Source: PSRI01 sp041484195 (GTDB lineage Bacteria; Bacteroidota; Bacteroidia; Chitinophagales; Chitinophagaceae). Taken from it: 64,000 nucleotides of DNA. The stretch's first letter is position 1; each line of letters begins with the position of its first letter. This document shows, piece after piece, positions 33,243 to 43,092 of the stretch. The notes beneath the pieces are model-generated. The model did not search any database, was not told the DNA's origin, and saw only the letters and a list, made by a program, of their open reading frames with translations. The stretch is from NCBI GenBank assembly GCA_041484195.1, contig JBGPHC010000002.1, positions 62,001 through 126,000 of the forward strand, in the 5' to 3' direction. Both the position numbers and the translations under genes were made by a program.

Positions 33243-34373
33243 TCAAACAATGGCAGCATCATCCTGCTTGTGTTCCTCGTGATGACCATCTTCAAATGCC
33301 TGTCCAACAAATACCGCTGTCAACATTATAAAAATATAAGCCTGCAGGAAGGCCACCAGGATTTCAATAAAATAAATGAATACGGAAAAACCGATGGATA
33401 AGGGAGAAAAGCCCCAACCTATCCATTTATTGATGGCGCCGAAAATAAAAATCAATGAGATGAGGCAAATAATAACAATGTGACCGGCCAGCATATTGGC
33501 AAAAAGACGTATGATCAGGGCAAAGGGTTTGGTAAAAATGCTCATCACTTCCACCAGTACCATTATCGGTTTAACGCCCCCAGGCACCGGTGGGTTGAAA
33601 ATATGCGACCAATAATGTTTGTTACTGTTGAAAAGGATCAACACGAACGAAATAATACCCAGCACGGCGGTAAATGCGATATTACCTGCCACATTAGCCG
33701 TTCCGGGTATCAATCCGATAATGGCATTGATCAAAATAAAGAAAAATACTGTAAGCAGAAAAGGCATGAATTTCTCCCATTTGTCGCCCAGATTTGGCTT
33801 TGCGACTTCATCCCTAACGAATGTGATTATGGGCTCGATTGCATTCTGCCACCCCGTGGGCGCTGATTTGACGCCGATCCCTTTTTTGTATTTCTTTGCG
33901 ATCCCAACCATCAGAAAAGTCAGTAGCCCAAGCGACAGGATCATTTGGACCACATTGCGGGTTGGAGAAAGATCATACACCTTCACAGTAGGATCCACCG
34001 CTGCGATTTTCTCACCTTCAATCCGGTATCCAGCCACTTCCTTTTCACCATGATGAAACTCAGACGCCATGAAAACGGAAAATCCCTTTTGTGGAGAATA
34101 CAGGATAATCGGCAGGGGTATGCTCAGGTGGTGCTCGCCGCTGCTATTTTTATAGGTGAGAAAATGAAATTGGTGGGCGTCCAAAACGTGTCCAAAAATC
34201 ACCTCATTGGCATCGAATTCCTCCTTTCCCTCATAATTCTCTCCCTTATTCAAACCAGCAGGTTGCTGGGGATTTTCTGTTGCTGGCTCCTGGGCAAATG
34301 ATATATTATAAATAAATATACTATATAAGCTGAAAGCCGCTACCAGTATAGACTTTACAGTTTTTCGAACCAT
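33243..34373 (-). CDS. atpB: ATP synthase subunit a
   Basis: 376 residues from ATG 34373, which has a GAGGAG ribosome-binding site 4-9 nt upstream. It is long for a subunit a because of a signal peptide (ends YNISFAQ) and a large periplasmic N-terminal domain (to about residue 145), as in other Bacteroidota. The membrane part holds the essential Arg in LIIRLFANMLAGH and the C-terminal IFIMLTAVFVGQAF. First gene of the operon, with a strong promoter at 34394-34426. No atpI is seen upstream. Confidence 0.95.
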   Translation of the reverse strand: MVRKTVKSILVAAFSLYSIFIYNISFAQEPATENPQQPAGLNKGENYEGKEEFDANEVIFGHVLDAHQFHFLTYKNSSGEHHLSIPLPIILYSPQKGFSVFMASEFHHGEKEVAGYRIEGEKIAAVDPTVKVYDLSPTRNVVQMILSLGLLTFLMVGIAKKYKKGIGVKSAPTGWQNAIEPIITFVRDEVAKPNLGDKWEKFMPFLLTVFFFILINAIIGLIPGTANVAGNIAFTAVLGIISFVLILFNSNKHYWSHIFNPPVPGGVKPIMVLVEVMSIFTKPFALIIRLFANMLAGHIVIICLISLIFIFGAINKWIGWGFSPLSIGFSVFIYFIEILVAFLQAYIFIMLTAVFVGQAFEDGHHEEHKQDDAAIV

Positions 34374-34393
34374 GACACTCCTCAAATTTGCGG

Positions 34394-34426
34394 CAAAGAT
34401 AACGCCGTGCTATTGAAAAACTCAAA
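34394..34426 (-). promoter_or_regulatory. promoter of the ATP synthase operon
   Basis: On the minus strand: TTTG (34426-34423), 21-nt spacer, TATCTTTG (34401-34394). Exact consensus match; the atpB start codon lies 20 nt downstream of the -7 element, behind a GAGGAG site. Confidence 0.8.
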
Positions 34427-34452
34427 TTGCGAACATGGATTTTGAAAAATTG

Positions 34453-36228
34453 TTACGCAGGGAATTTGGCCACTTCTTTTTTAAACTGCATCTGGTATAA
34501 ATGATAATAAAATTCTTTTTTTTCAAGCAAATCTTCATGCTTACCCATCTCTTTAATGACTCCCTTGTCCAGCACCAGAATTTTGTTGGCTTTCCGGATG
34601 GTACTCAGCCGATGGGCTATGACGATGGAGGTTCTACCTGAAATAAGGGTATCAATGGCATGCTGAATCAATTGTTCACTTTCGGTATCTACCGATGAAG
34701 TCGCTTCATCAAGAATGAGAATGGCAGGATCATATAATAGGGCCCTGATAAATGACAATAATTGCCTCTGTCCGAGTGAGAGGGTGCTTCCTCTTTCCAT
34801 CACATCATAATCATATCCTCCGGGCAACTGCATAATAAAATCATGCATGCCGATTAGCTTGGCCGCGCGGATCACTTCATCACGGCTGATCCCTTCATTC
34901 CGGAGCGTTACGTTTTCATAAATGGAACCGGAAAAGAGAAACACATCCTGCAATACCACACCAATTTTGCTGCGTAGAAATTCCAGTTTATAATCCTCGA
35001 TATTGACGTCGTCAATGCGGATCGCACCTTTTTGAATATGATAGAGGCGATTGATCAAACTGATGATTGAAGTCTTACCGCTGCCGGTATGCCCCACTAT
35101 CGCCATGGTTTCTCCTGGATTGATCAGAAAAGAGATGTCCTTCAACACGTAATTGTCATCATCATAAGCAAAATATACTTTGTCGAATTCTACCTTGCCT
35201 TTGATGACCGAGGGAGCATAGTGACCATCATTTTTAATGTAGTCAGGATTGTCCAGCACCTTAAATACACGTTCGCTTGCCACCATTCCCATTTGCAATA
35301 CGTTGAATTTATCGGCGATGACGCGCAGTGGCCGGAATAGCAGGTTTAGGTAAAGAATAAAAGCGATCATCGTTCCTGAAGTGGCCTCTCCTATCAAAAC
35401 GCCTTTTGCGCTCCACCAGATCAGAAGGCCGGTTGAAACTGCCAGGATAATTTCCACAATGGGGAAGAAAATTGAATAGGCAAAAATGGCCCTGATATTC
35501 GCGTTGCGATGTTCTGTATTGATTTTTTTGAACTTTTGAAATTCTCTCTCTTCTGCTGAAAAAGCTTGAACGATCTGCATTCCCGATATATGTTCCTGCA
35601 CAAATGCATTGAGATGGGCCACCGCGTTTCTGACTCTTTGAAATGATTTATTCACGCTTTCCTTAAACCAGTAAGTGGCCAGCATCAAGATTGGGAAGGG
35701 TGAAATGCAGATCAGTGTCAGCTTCCAGTTACTGAAAAACATGACTCCCAAAATGGCTATGATTGACAGCAGGTCGGCAATAATGGGTATCAGTCCTTCT
35801 GAAAAAATATCATTGACCGCTTCAATATCGTTGATGGTCCTGGTGGTCATGGTGCCAATCGGCGTCTTGTCAAATTGCGACAGGTTTAGATTTACGATTT
35901 TACGGTACACTGCAGTTCGCAAATCCTTTACGACTGTCTGCCCAAGCCAGCTCGTGAGAAAAGAAAAATAGAAACGGAAGCCTGTTTCGAGGAAGAGGAG
36001 ACCGATTTGAATGATAGTAATAATGATTATCCAATCAAGATTTCCCGCCCTGATAAATTTGTCCACCGTCAATTGGATCAGGTATGGGCGTACAGGGGTA
36101 AATGCCGCCAGCAATAGGGAGAGGAAGATAGAGACATAAAACTGTCTTTTATATGGGGCAGCATAGTGGAATACCCTGCGCAGCAGACTGAAATCGAAAA
36201 TCTTCTTTGCTCCTGAAAGTTGAGGCAT
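34453..36228 (-). CDS. ABC exporter, fused permease and ATPase (MsbA/MdlB-like)
   Basis: 591 residues: six membrane helices (about 15-310), then an ATPase domain with Walker A GHTGSGKTS, signature LSLGQRQLLSFIRAL, Walker B ILILDEATSSVD and switch IAHRLST. The signature is LSLGQ rather than the canonical LSGGQ, as is common in this Bacteroidota subgroup. Likely a lipid or drug exporter working as a homodimer. ATG 36228 (MPQLSGAKK) is used; a perfect -7 element TATATTTG lies at 36238-36245 on the minus strand, 9 nt upstream, though no -33 is visible. Confidence 0.88.
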   Translation of the reverse strand: MPQLSGAKKIFDFSLLRRVFHYAAPYKRQFYVSIFLSLLLAAFTPVRPYLIQLTVDKFIRAGNLDWIIIITIIQIGLLFLETGFRFYFSFLTSWLGQTVVKDLRTAVYRKIVNLNLSQFDKTPIGTMTTRTINDIEAVNDIFSEGLIPIIADLLSIIAILGVMFFSNWKLTLICISPFPILMLATYWFKESVNKSFQRVRNAVAHLNAFVQEHISGMQIVQAFSAEEREFQKFKKINTEHRNANIRAIFAYSIFFPIVEIILAVSTGLLIWWSAKGVLIGEATSGTMIAFILYLNLLFRPLRVIADKFNVLQMGMVASERVFKVLDNPDYIKNDGHYAPSVIKGKVEFDKVYFAYDDDNYVLKDISFLINPGETMAIVGHTGSGKTSIISLINRLYHIQKGAIRIDDVNIEDYKLEFLRSKIGVVLQDVFLFSGSIYENVTLRNEGISRDEVIRAAKLIGMHDFIMQLPGGYDYDVMERGSTLSLGQRQLLSFIRALLYDPAILILDEATSSVDTESEQLIQHAIDTLISGRTSIVIAHRLSTIRKANKILVLDKGVIKEMGKHEDLLEKKEFYYHLYQMQFKKEVAKFPA

Positions 36229-36328
36229 AATGAAGAGCAAATATAGCCTGAATTGAGGAGAGGTATTTCCCGGTCATCAAAAGGCCTTGGGCTCTAATTT
36301 ATTCTAATCCATTACCAGTAAGGCGATT

Positions 36329-38518
36329 CTATTCATCTTCTGCCATGGCCTTGGTATATGCCTTTATGAACAATGCCCCGAGGTTCTTGTATGGAGGCAC
36401 ATAATTATCAAATCTTTCCCTTGCGTCTCCGGTGGGGAATTTCGCGGCGAGGTCTCGCCACATGGTAATCCATTCAATATTCCGGCCATCCCTTAGATCA
36501 TCGTTAATGGCCTTCAATATGGGTTCATTTATGGTTTTTGTACCCACTTCCTTTGACGAAATTATATGCGCGTCGGGGCAGGTTCTTAAAACATCGTCCA
36601 GGTTGTGATAGCCTCCGCAAGATCCCAGGATCACTATTTTAGATGAAGGAGGAAGATTACGGATGGTGGACCCTACCCAATAGCTATGACCCCGGTGAAT
36701 GGTGATTGAAGGCCGCAGGTTTTTCTTTTCGAGAAATTGTGCAAGATGGGTTTGTGCGATGGAATCCAATCCTTTTTCGTAGTCGAGCGGAAGATTGGCA
36801 AAAATCCAAACAGGCTTTCCTTTTTTGGACTTGATTTCCACCCATTCGGGGCGCTTTTGTATCTTCCAATCAGGGTTATTGAATAGGCTGATGAAATTGG
36901 TATAGGATTCCTGTCCGTCCTTATCACCATAAAAGAAAACCTGTTGCACCACGCGCCCGCTGTCATCGGCGAGGTCTTTGTACTCCAGTCGGTAAACGGG
37001 TGGAATCTTCAATAGCTGTGATATGTCGATCGTACTGTCCTGCGAAGACTGGAATATGGTCTGCAGGATCTGGTAAATGACGATGGTTCTCTTGTCGTTG
37101 GTCAGGTGGCCTTCGGCGAGGTTCTTGTCAATTTCCTGGTCTATGAGTTTTTTCACAACGGGATTCCTGATACTCCCGTAGGAGTCGGCCACATCTACGG
37201 CATCTTCCAGTGTACCCGTCTTTTCAAGGCCCCTTACGAATGCCATCATCAGGCGTTGGGCGCTGCTGTCGGGCATAGTCGCCAGGAATTCATCCAACTT
37301 ATTGTATCCCGCAGCCATCTTAATGAATTTCTTGAAGTGATCGAATTTCACATTCATCAGAAGTGTGTCACCCGCGGGAACGGCCATGCGTTGGAGAATG
37401 CGGTTAAGCACTCCTTTATAGCTGGATGTGTAGATTACGTCTTCACCCAATACAATCAGGAAATATAATTCTTCAGGAGTCAGCGGTTCAATGGATTTGA
37501 ACCTCACATTATCAGGATCTTCATGGAGCGCATTGATCTGGTCAATGTATACATTTATGGCCCTGTCCTGGAGTTTTGACAGTAATTTATCATGGGCCAG
37601 GGGCGTATCCTTTCTGATCATCCTGTCGGCATAACTGGTTTGCATTTTCACCAGTAAGCGATAGTACTGCAGGTTATCGTCCATCACATTTGCAATATCG
37701 TTAATGGTTAAATGACCATGAATGATCTCATCCAGGAATGGATAATATTGCTGTCCGCTTTTGCTGGTAGCGATGGCCGTTATAGCCTTCACGAGTGAGT
37801 CGGGGTTTCGCCGAATTAACTTCCCCACATTTGTCCTGGTTGCTGCCGCGAAATCATATAGTTGGTTGGGATTCCGGTGTCCTGCCACTTCCACCAGGCT
37901 GTCGGCAAATGGAACCGTGCTGTAGAATTCAAGCCTGGGAAGGATTTGATCGGGATGAGCGGCACAGAATTTTCTGAACAGTATATTCCTCGCGTTGGCA
38001 AAGCCCGGATTTTCATACATCGCGCTGCCCTGCCCGTTGATATTGATATTCCCGATTTCATATGACTCCCGTTCAACTATTTCCTCGATGCCCCGGCCAC
38101 CCATGTCCTCTTCCATCAATGCTCTGTAATTGGCAACCAATTCGGGGCCTTCGGCCGCATTGAGGGTCCTGTTTTTCCAGCCGATGTTGAACCCCTTAAG
38201 CAGATTTTCCAAACCGCTGAGGTATTTGACCTTTAGCCTGTGGTCAAGCTGCTTACTCAATTCGATGGAATCCTGGAGTTCATTTACCTGCCTGATGATG
38301 GCATCCGTTACAAGCAGATTGATGTCTTCATTGGATGAAGCCCTGATGTACTGGCCATTCCCGCCGTTGCGAAAAAGGGCATTCCGCTGTTCCTTATCGA
38401 TACTTTCGTGATACCGTAGTCGGGAAATGTCAATATTCTTTTTAAGCGTATCGGCACTTGCCTGCACTTTTATGGAAAAGCAAATGAAGAACAGATATAG
38501 GAGTAAAGATTTTAACAT
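36329..38518 (-). CDS. secreted protein with C-terminal caspase-like (clan CD) signature
   Basis: 729 residues from ATG 38518; a TTG start 12 nt upstream is possible. The signal peptide is MLKSLLLYLFFICFSIKVQA. Residues about 25-560 are helical and unassigned. The C-terminal 170 residues alternate hydrophobic strands and helices, with ITIHRGHSYW (His 608, codon 36695-36697) and KIVILGSCGGYHN (Cys 634, codon 36617-36619). A His-Gly block, then a hydrophobic strand ending in Gly-Ser-Cys-Gly, is the arrangement of clan CD cysteine peptidases (caspases, gingipains, separase). The helical N-part may be a scaffold or pro-region. Activity is untested, and a Cys-containing non-peptidase Rossmann-like domain remains possible. 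Confidence 0.6.
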   Translation of the reverse strand: MLKSLLLYLFFICFSIKVQASADTLKKNIDISRLRYHESIDKEQRNALFRNGGNGQYIRASSNEDINLLVTDAIIRQVNELQDSIELSKQLDHRLKVKYLSGLENLLKGFNIGWKNRTLNAAEGPELVANYRALMEEDMGGRGIEEIVERESYEIGNININGQGSAMYENPGFANARNILFRKFCAAHPDQILPRLEFYSTVPFADSLVEVAGHRNPNQLYDFAAATRTNVGKLIRRNPDSLVKAITAIATSKSGQQYYPFLDEIIHGHLTINDIANVMDDNLQYYRLLVKMQTSYADRMIRKDTPLAHDKLLSKLQDRAINVYIDQINALHEDPDNVRFKSIEPLTPEELYFLIVLGEDVIYTSSYKGVLNRILQRMAVPAGDTLLMNVKFDHFKKFIKMAAGYNKLDEFLATMPDSSAQRLMMAFVRGLEKTGTLEDAVDVADSYGSIRNPVVKKLIDQEIDKNLAEGHLTNDKRTIVIYQILQTIFQSSQDSTIDISQLLKIPPVYRLEYKDLADDSGRVVQQVFFYGDKDGQESYTNFISLFNNPDWKIQKRPEWVEIKSKKGKPVWIFANLPLDYEKGLDSIAQTHLAQFLEKKNLRPSITIHRGHSYWVGSTIRNLPPSSKIVILGSCGGYHNLDDVLRTCPDAHIISSKEVGTKTINEPILKAINDDLRDGRNIEWITMWRDLAAKFPTGDARERFDNYVPPYKNLGALFIKAYTKAMAEDE

Positions 38519-38645
38519 ATTTCTTGGCAACCCGCTACTGCAAATTTAGGCTGAAATTTGCGTGTAATGTGCAATCAGTAACGTTTATACAATGAATTTA
38601 GTGCCAATTACCTATTTTCCTTTAACAATTACATAATCCGCCATA

Positions 38646-38677
38646 TTGGGATGGTAAGGTGGGTGAAGTTAATTTTG
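38646..38677 (+). promoter_or_regulatory. promoter of the two-component genes
   Basis: TTG (38646-38648), 21-nt spacer, TAATTTTG (38670-38677): a consensus Bacteroidota promoter 17 nt before the response-regulator start. Upstream, TTAACA (38622) and ATAATC (38633) lie 11 nt apart, a possible weak half operator for the regulator itself. Confidence 0.7.
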
Positions 38678-38694
38678 CGTAAATATATTGTTAA

Positions 38695-39375
38695 ATGGAA
38701 ACCAAAGGCAAGAAGGTATTGATTGCAGATGATGAACCGGATATTTTAGAGATCATAAGTTATAATCTCAGGAATGAAGGCTATGAAACGATCACTGCAA
38801 AAGACGGAGAAGATGCCTTGCACAAGTCAAAGATGTACAGGCCCGACCTGATCGTCCTGGATGTGATGATGCCCAACAAGAATGGAATGGAAGTTTGCCA
38901 GTCTCTCAGGTCCCAGCCGAATTTTCGCGACACGCTGATCATTTTCCTTACGGCGCTAAGTGATGAGACATCCCATATCAAGGGTCTGGAATATGGCGCA
39001 GATGATTATATCAGTAAACCCATCAGCCCCAAAGTTCTGATCTCAAAAGTAAACTCCCTGTTCAGGAGGGTCCGGAAACCGGATAGTGATGGTATCTTAC
39101 AGGTGGGGGATATTACCATTGATCCCCTTAAATTCCTTGTTACTGTGCAGGGGCGCGAAGTGGTTCTGGCTAAGAAAGAATTTGAATTACTCCAACTACT
39201 GGCCACTAAACCGGGAAGAGTTTTCCTGCGCAATGAAATATTGAGCCAGATATGGGGAACCGAGGTGATCGTGGGTGACAGAACCATTGACGTTCATATC
39301 AGGAAGATCCGACAAAAATTGGGAATTGATTGCATAACAACCGTAAAGGGCGTTGGATATAAATTGGTAATTTAA
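38695..39375 (+). CDS. OmpR/PhoB-family response regulator
   Basis: 226 residues. Receiver domain with acidic pocket Asp12-Asp13, phosphoacceptor Asp56 (IVLDVMMP), Thr86 and Lys108 (SKPI). The C-terminal winged helix holds ELLQLLATKPGRVFLRNEILSQIWG and the wing RTIDVHIRKIRQKLG ... TVKGVGYKL. The DNA-binding domain binds direct repeats as a dimer. The gene precedes its kinase by 172 nt. Its place beside phosphate-related genes, and repeats with 11-nt spacing at two nearby promoters, suggest a PhoB role; this is inference. Confidence 0.92.
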   Translation: METKGKKVLIADDEPDILEIISYNLRNEGYETITAKDGEDALHKSKMYRPDLIVLDVMMPNKNGMEVCQSLRSQPNFRDTLIIFLTALSDETSHIKGLEYGADDYISKPISPKVLISKVNSLFRRVRKPDSDGILQVGDITIDPLKFLVTVQGREVVLAKKEFELLQLLATKPGRVFLRNEILSQIWGTEVIVGDRTIDVHIRKIRQKLGIDCITTVKGVGYKLVI

Positions 39376-39547
39376 GGAACAGCTGGTGAAAGACCGTCTG
39401 ATATCATTTTTCCGCATGCCATTCGCCCATACCCGCAAACCAGAGCAGGTGGTCCATGAACAGCCTGATGTCGCTAAAAGCAAACGAGGGATTGTATTTC
39501 ATCCTTTCCTTAAATTGTAACTTGCGGCATGAAACTCATTTTCTGAA

Positions 39548-40597
39548 ATGCTGAATACAAAAAATATTTCACCGAGGCAGCTCTCCGCATTCACTGCTTT
39601 CATTATTTCAATACCAATTTCGCTTTGCATACTTTTTTTTGAGCCGGTATGGTGGGTGGCCATCATTTTTTTTGTGGTGATCTTTTCGGGAAGTTACGCG
39701 CTGATCAACTTCACGATGGAACGATTCATATACCGGAAAATCAAGCTCATCTACAAATTTATTTATCAAACCAAGGCCAGCAAGCGGGAAGAATTCTATT
39801 ATAAGAATATCCTTCCTCAAAAGAGTATTGACGAAGTGAGTCAGGATGTGGAGCGTTGGGCCGAACAAAGGAAGAAAGAAATAGAAGTTTTACGGGCCAA
39901 TGAGGCTTTCAGGAAAGAATTTTTGCAAAATCTTTCGCATGAGTTAAAGACTCCCATTTTCGCCATACAGGGTTATATCGATACCCTGCTGAATGGAGCC
40001 ATGAATAACCCTGAAGTCAGCACAAAGTTTTTAGGTAGCACTTCCAAGAATATTCAACGACTCGTAAATATCCTCAATGACCTCGACGAGATAACCAGAC
40101 TGGAGAGCGGGGAACATATCCTCTACAAAGAAAATTTTGTGATCCAGGATCTGATCAGGGAAGTATTCGATTCTCTCTCCCTGATCGCGGTGCAGAAAGC
40201 CATCAAGCTGGGCATCAAGAAAGGATGTGAATCTCCGCTCACGGTTTTTGCCGACAAAGAGAAAATTAGGATGGTTTTGATCAACCTGGTGGATAATGCC
40301 CTCAAGTATGGCAAGATGGATGGGAATATAACAGCAAGCGCCTATATCACCGACGGACGTCATGTATTGGTGGAAATTAGTGACGAAGGCATAGGTATTA
40401 GTGAAGACCACCTGCCCAGGGTTTTTGAAAGATTTTACAGAACAGACGCCGCCCGAAGCAGAAAAGAGGGTGGCAGTGGGTTAGGTTTGTCCATATGCAA
40501 ACATATCATTGAAGCGCATGGTCAAAGCATTCATGTCCGAAGCAAGGTAGATATAGGCAGCACTTTTGGATTTATACTCGACGCGAAAAAGGAATAA
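39548..40597 (+). CDS. sensor histidine kinase (PhoR-like)
   Basis: 349 residues. Two membrane helices (about 13-31 and 35-53) with almost no periplasmic part, then a linker, the H-box FLQNLSHELKTPIFAIQGY (phospho-His 131), N-box NLVDNALKYG, and G-boxes DEGIGIS and GGSGLGLSICKHI. The lack of a periplasmic sensor domain resembles PhoR-type kinases, which sense through partner proteins. It pairs with the response regulator just upstream. Confidence 0.9.
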   Translation: MLNTKNISPRQLSAFTAFIISIPISLCILFFEPVWWVAIIFFVVIFSGSYALINFTMERFIYRKIKLIYKFIYQTKASKREEFYYKNILPQKSIDEVSQDVERWAEQRKKEIEVLRANEAFRKEFLQNLSHELKTPIFAIQGYIDTLLNGAMNNPEVSTKFLGSTSKNIQRLVNILNDLDEITRLESGEHILYKENFVIQDLIREVFDSLSLIAVQKAIKLGIKKGCESPLTVFADKEKIRMVLINLVDNALKYGKMDGNITASAYITDGRHVLVEISDEGIGISEDHLPRVFERFYRTDAARSRKEGGSGLGLSICKHIIEAHGQSIHVRSKVDIGSTFGFILDAKKE

Positions 40598-40613
40598 CCA
40601 GGAAACTCGATTC

Positions 40614-41939
40614 TCAGGTATTCGAAGAGACCTGAATGGGCTTATCGCTGATTGGATTTGATCCTTCTACTTTAAGCCTGTATTTCCTGTTGAAATAGAT
40701 GAGCGAACCAACGGTACTTACCAACCCCACGATGGAAAGCAAGACTACCCCATAGGGATACAATACCGTCCATTTCGCCTGCACCTGGAAGATTTCCTTG
40801 GACAGCATGACTCCTACACTTCCCAGGTAGCCAAAAGCATCAGAAAGATAAATGAGGAAACCCACATTTCCGCTCATCCTGAATACCGCGATCAATCGCT
40901 CAAAGAAAATCGCGTTGTAGGGTATATACCCGGCATATAGTCCCAGGCCTACCAAAATCATCCAGGTCACTCCGCCAATTTGCCCTGCCAGAAATAACCA
41001 GGAAGAAATTCCGGTAAGCAGGAATGCCGCGAGTACGATGAAATGAATGAGGCGGAATGCTTTCATGTTATTCCTTATCAAAACCAGCATGCTCATGATG
41101 ACCAGCACCACCAGGGTAATCGGTACTTCTGTTTCGTTGAAGATACCCGCCTGGTTTCCATGCCCAAGTTCGTTCCAAATATTCGCCATGAAATTGTCGC
41201 GGATATCCCGCATTATGGAAAGAAAAAAATAACTGATCACCACCAGTACCAGGCCCAGGGTAAAGGTCTTCAGGAATTTCTTCCTCCCTGCTTTGTTCAT
41301 GGGCGCTCTCACGGTTCTCATGCGAATGTCTTCCACCGTAGGCATTGGAATTTTTTCCAGCATGAGCACAAAAACGATCATGGGAATAGCGAATACGGCA
41401 CCGGTTACAAAAGGCATCCATTGCTCAGTCACATGCTTTTCAATCATCAACCATTTGGCCACCGATTTTACAAACCCGGATGAAAAAATAAAACTCACCG
41501 CCAATACGGAACCGATGAAATCTGTCATTCGCCGGCCCTCGACATAACTGAATACAATTCCCCAGAGCAGGCCCAGTGGGAATCCATTAATGAAAAGAAA
41601 AATCATTCCGTAAGGTGGCGGCACCAGGGCAAAGAACAAGAGTGCAATCCAAGCCACACTCATTAATATTGCTATGGCCTTCCACCTGCGAAGCCTTTTC
41701 AGTTCGGCAATGAACTTGATTCCATAAAATTTGCTGGCCATATAGCCTATCACCTGGCTGATGATGAGTAGCGTTTGATAAGGAATGCCCCAGAATCTGA
41801 CTCCTTCAAATATGGCGACTGTAAAGGGTTTTCGATAGGCATACACCGAAGCGTAGGTGAGAAAGGCGGCGGACGCGGCATAGAGCGCAACTGTTATCTC
41901 CCGATGACGCGGCTTGGATGGAAAGAGACTTGTCAGCAA
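40614..41939 (-). CDS. DUF5690-family MFS-like membrane protein
   Basis: About 441 residues with 11-12 hydrophobic helices. ALYAASAAFLTYASVYAYRKPFTVA is the conserved opening of DUF5690 proteins, and SYVEGRRMTDFIGSVLAVSFIFSSG marks a second conserved loop. The family resembles major-facilitator transporters but has no known substrate. The frame is open back to 42077, overlapping the neighbouring phosphatase gene by 65 nt. No ATG lies between that gene's stop and the conserved region, so TTG 41939 (giving LTSLFPSKPRHREI) is my best start. Position downstream of a phosphatase hints at uptake of its product. Confidence 0.75.
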   Translation of the reverse strand: MLTSLFPSKPRHREITVALYAASAAFLTYASVYAYRKPFTVAIFEGVRFWGIPYQTLLIISQVIGYMASKFYGIKFIAELKRLRRWKAIAILMSVAWIALLFFALVPPPYGMIFLFINGFPLGLLWGIVFSYVEGRRMTDFIGSVLAVSFIFSSGFVKSVAKWLMIEKHVTEQWMPFVTGAVFAIPMIVFVLMLEKIPMPTVEDIRMRTVRAPMNKAGRKKFLKTFTLGLVLVVISYFFLSIMRDIRDNFMANIWNELGHGNQAGIFNETEVPITLVVLVIMSMLVLIRNNMKAFRLIHFIVLAAFLLTGISSWLFLAGQIGGVTWMILVGLGLYAGYIPYNAIFFERLIAVFRMSGNVGFLIYLSDAFGYLGSVGVMLSKEIFQVQAKWTVLYPYGVVLLSIVGLVSTVGSLIYFNRKYRLKVEGSNPISDKPIQVSSNT

Positions 41940-42012
41940 TAAACCGGATTTAATGATTGTGAAAGAATCGTCAATGGCCTGATCCCGGATGGCTGCCCGG
42001 GAAGAGATAAAG

Positions 42013-43092
42013 CTATTTAGTAAAAATGGAATTAATCGGTTGCGCCACCGGATGTTCGGCCTTGAAATCAAGACCAAGCAATCTTGCTATCGTGGCCGCA
42101 ATTTGCTCCTGGTATAATTGCCCCGGCCATCCCGCCTCTCCCAAAGGTTTCGAATCGGGGCCCAGGACCGCAATCCAGATATGTCCCGCGTCTTCAACTT
42201 TCTGACCATGGTCTGTCCACTGATCTTTTATTTTATCACCCCGTCCATGATCACAGGTGATGATCAGGGTGGTTTTGCCTTTGTATGCAGCCATGGATTG
42301 GATGGTCCTCCATAAGTCCGCGATCATGGCGTCTTCTGCGTGTGCGCTTTCCAGGTATTGATCATATTGACCGGCATGTGCAAGATCATCTGTCTCATCA
42401 AATGCAATGTACAGGACCCTGGGCTGATAAGCTCTGAGGTATTCTCTTCCTGCGGCATAAGTGAGTACATCGGGCCTCACTCCGATGGGCCTGGGGGTGA
42501 GAAATTGAATGTCGTTGATCAGTTTTAATTCCCGGTTATTGAATTTCAGCGAATCCTGATCGGAATTTATATAGATTCCGCTCCGCCATTTATTCAGTAT
42601 GTATGGGAACACATCCCAGGTTGAAAACACCGCCACTTTTCCAGCATATTCCTTTTGCCTGTTTATGAATTCTAATACATTGGTATTTTTATTCCTGATC
42701 TTATCATTTGAATTCACATCAGGATCGGGATAGCCAGTAAAAATTTCATTATACCCGGGATAGGAAAACCAATAAGGGTTTGCGTTGTTGACATTATTCT
42801 GCAGATTCCTGTTGCCATATAGCTGCCCTTGCTTTGCCACTACCGTCCACAGGAATGGAAATAATTTTTTTCTTCTTTCCCCAAGATCTCCGCTCCAGAA
42901 CCTGGAGTTGAGCGCCTCCTTATCATTTGTGTATTTTGGATTATTGACTATAACAGAATCAATCCCGCTGAACACCTCCTGCCAACGCATTCCGTCAAGC
43001 GTGACTATGACTACATTTTCTGTTTTGTGTTGCGCACAAATGGAGGTATTAAATAGGAATAAGAGGAAAAATGGAAATATGAATCGTTTCAT
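42013..43092 (-). CDS. alkaline-phosphatase-superfamily hydrolase, exported
   Basis: 359 residues with a signal peptide (MKRFIFPFFLLFLFNTSICAQ). Metal and nucleophile positions of the phosphatase/phosphodiesterase/sulfatase superfamily are visible: LDGMRWQEVF (Asp ligand), FTGYPD (Thr nucleophile candidate after YNEI), DETDDLAHAGQYDQ (Asp, His ligands), ITCDHGRGD (Asp-His), and a late His in TDHGQKVEDAG. It could release phosphate from organic esters or cleave phosphodiesters in the periplasm. A DUF5690 transporter follows directly; the start region lies in the same intergenic space as the Pho-box-like array, which points the other way. Confidence 0.85.
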   Translation of the reverse strand: MKRFIFPFFLLFLFNTSICAQHKTENVVIVTLDGMRWQEVFSGIDSVIVNNPKYTNDKEALNSRFWSGDLGERRKKLFPFLWTVVAKQGQLYGNRNLQNNVNNANPYWFSYPGYNEIFTGYPDPDVNSNDKIRNKNTNVLEFINRQKEYAGKVAVFSTWDVFPYILNKWRSGIYINSDQDSLKFNNRELKLINDIQFLTPRPIGVRPDVLTYAAGREYLRAYQPRVLYIAFDETDDLAHAGQYDQYLESAHAEDAMIADLWRTIQSMAAYKGKTTLIITCDHGRGDKIKDQWTDHGQKVEDAGHIWIAVLGPDSKPLGEAGWPGQLYQEQIAATIARLLGLDFKAEHPVAQPINSIFTK

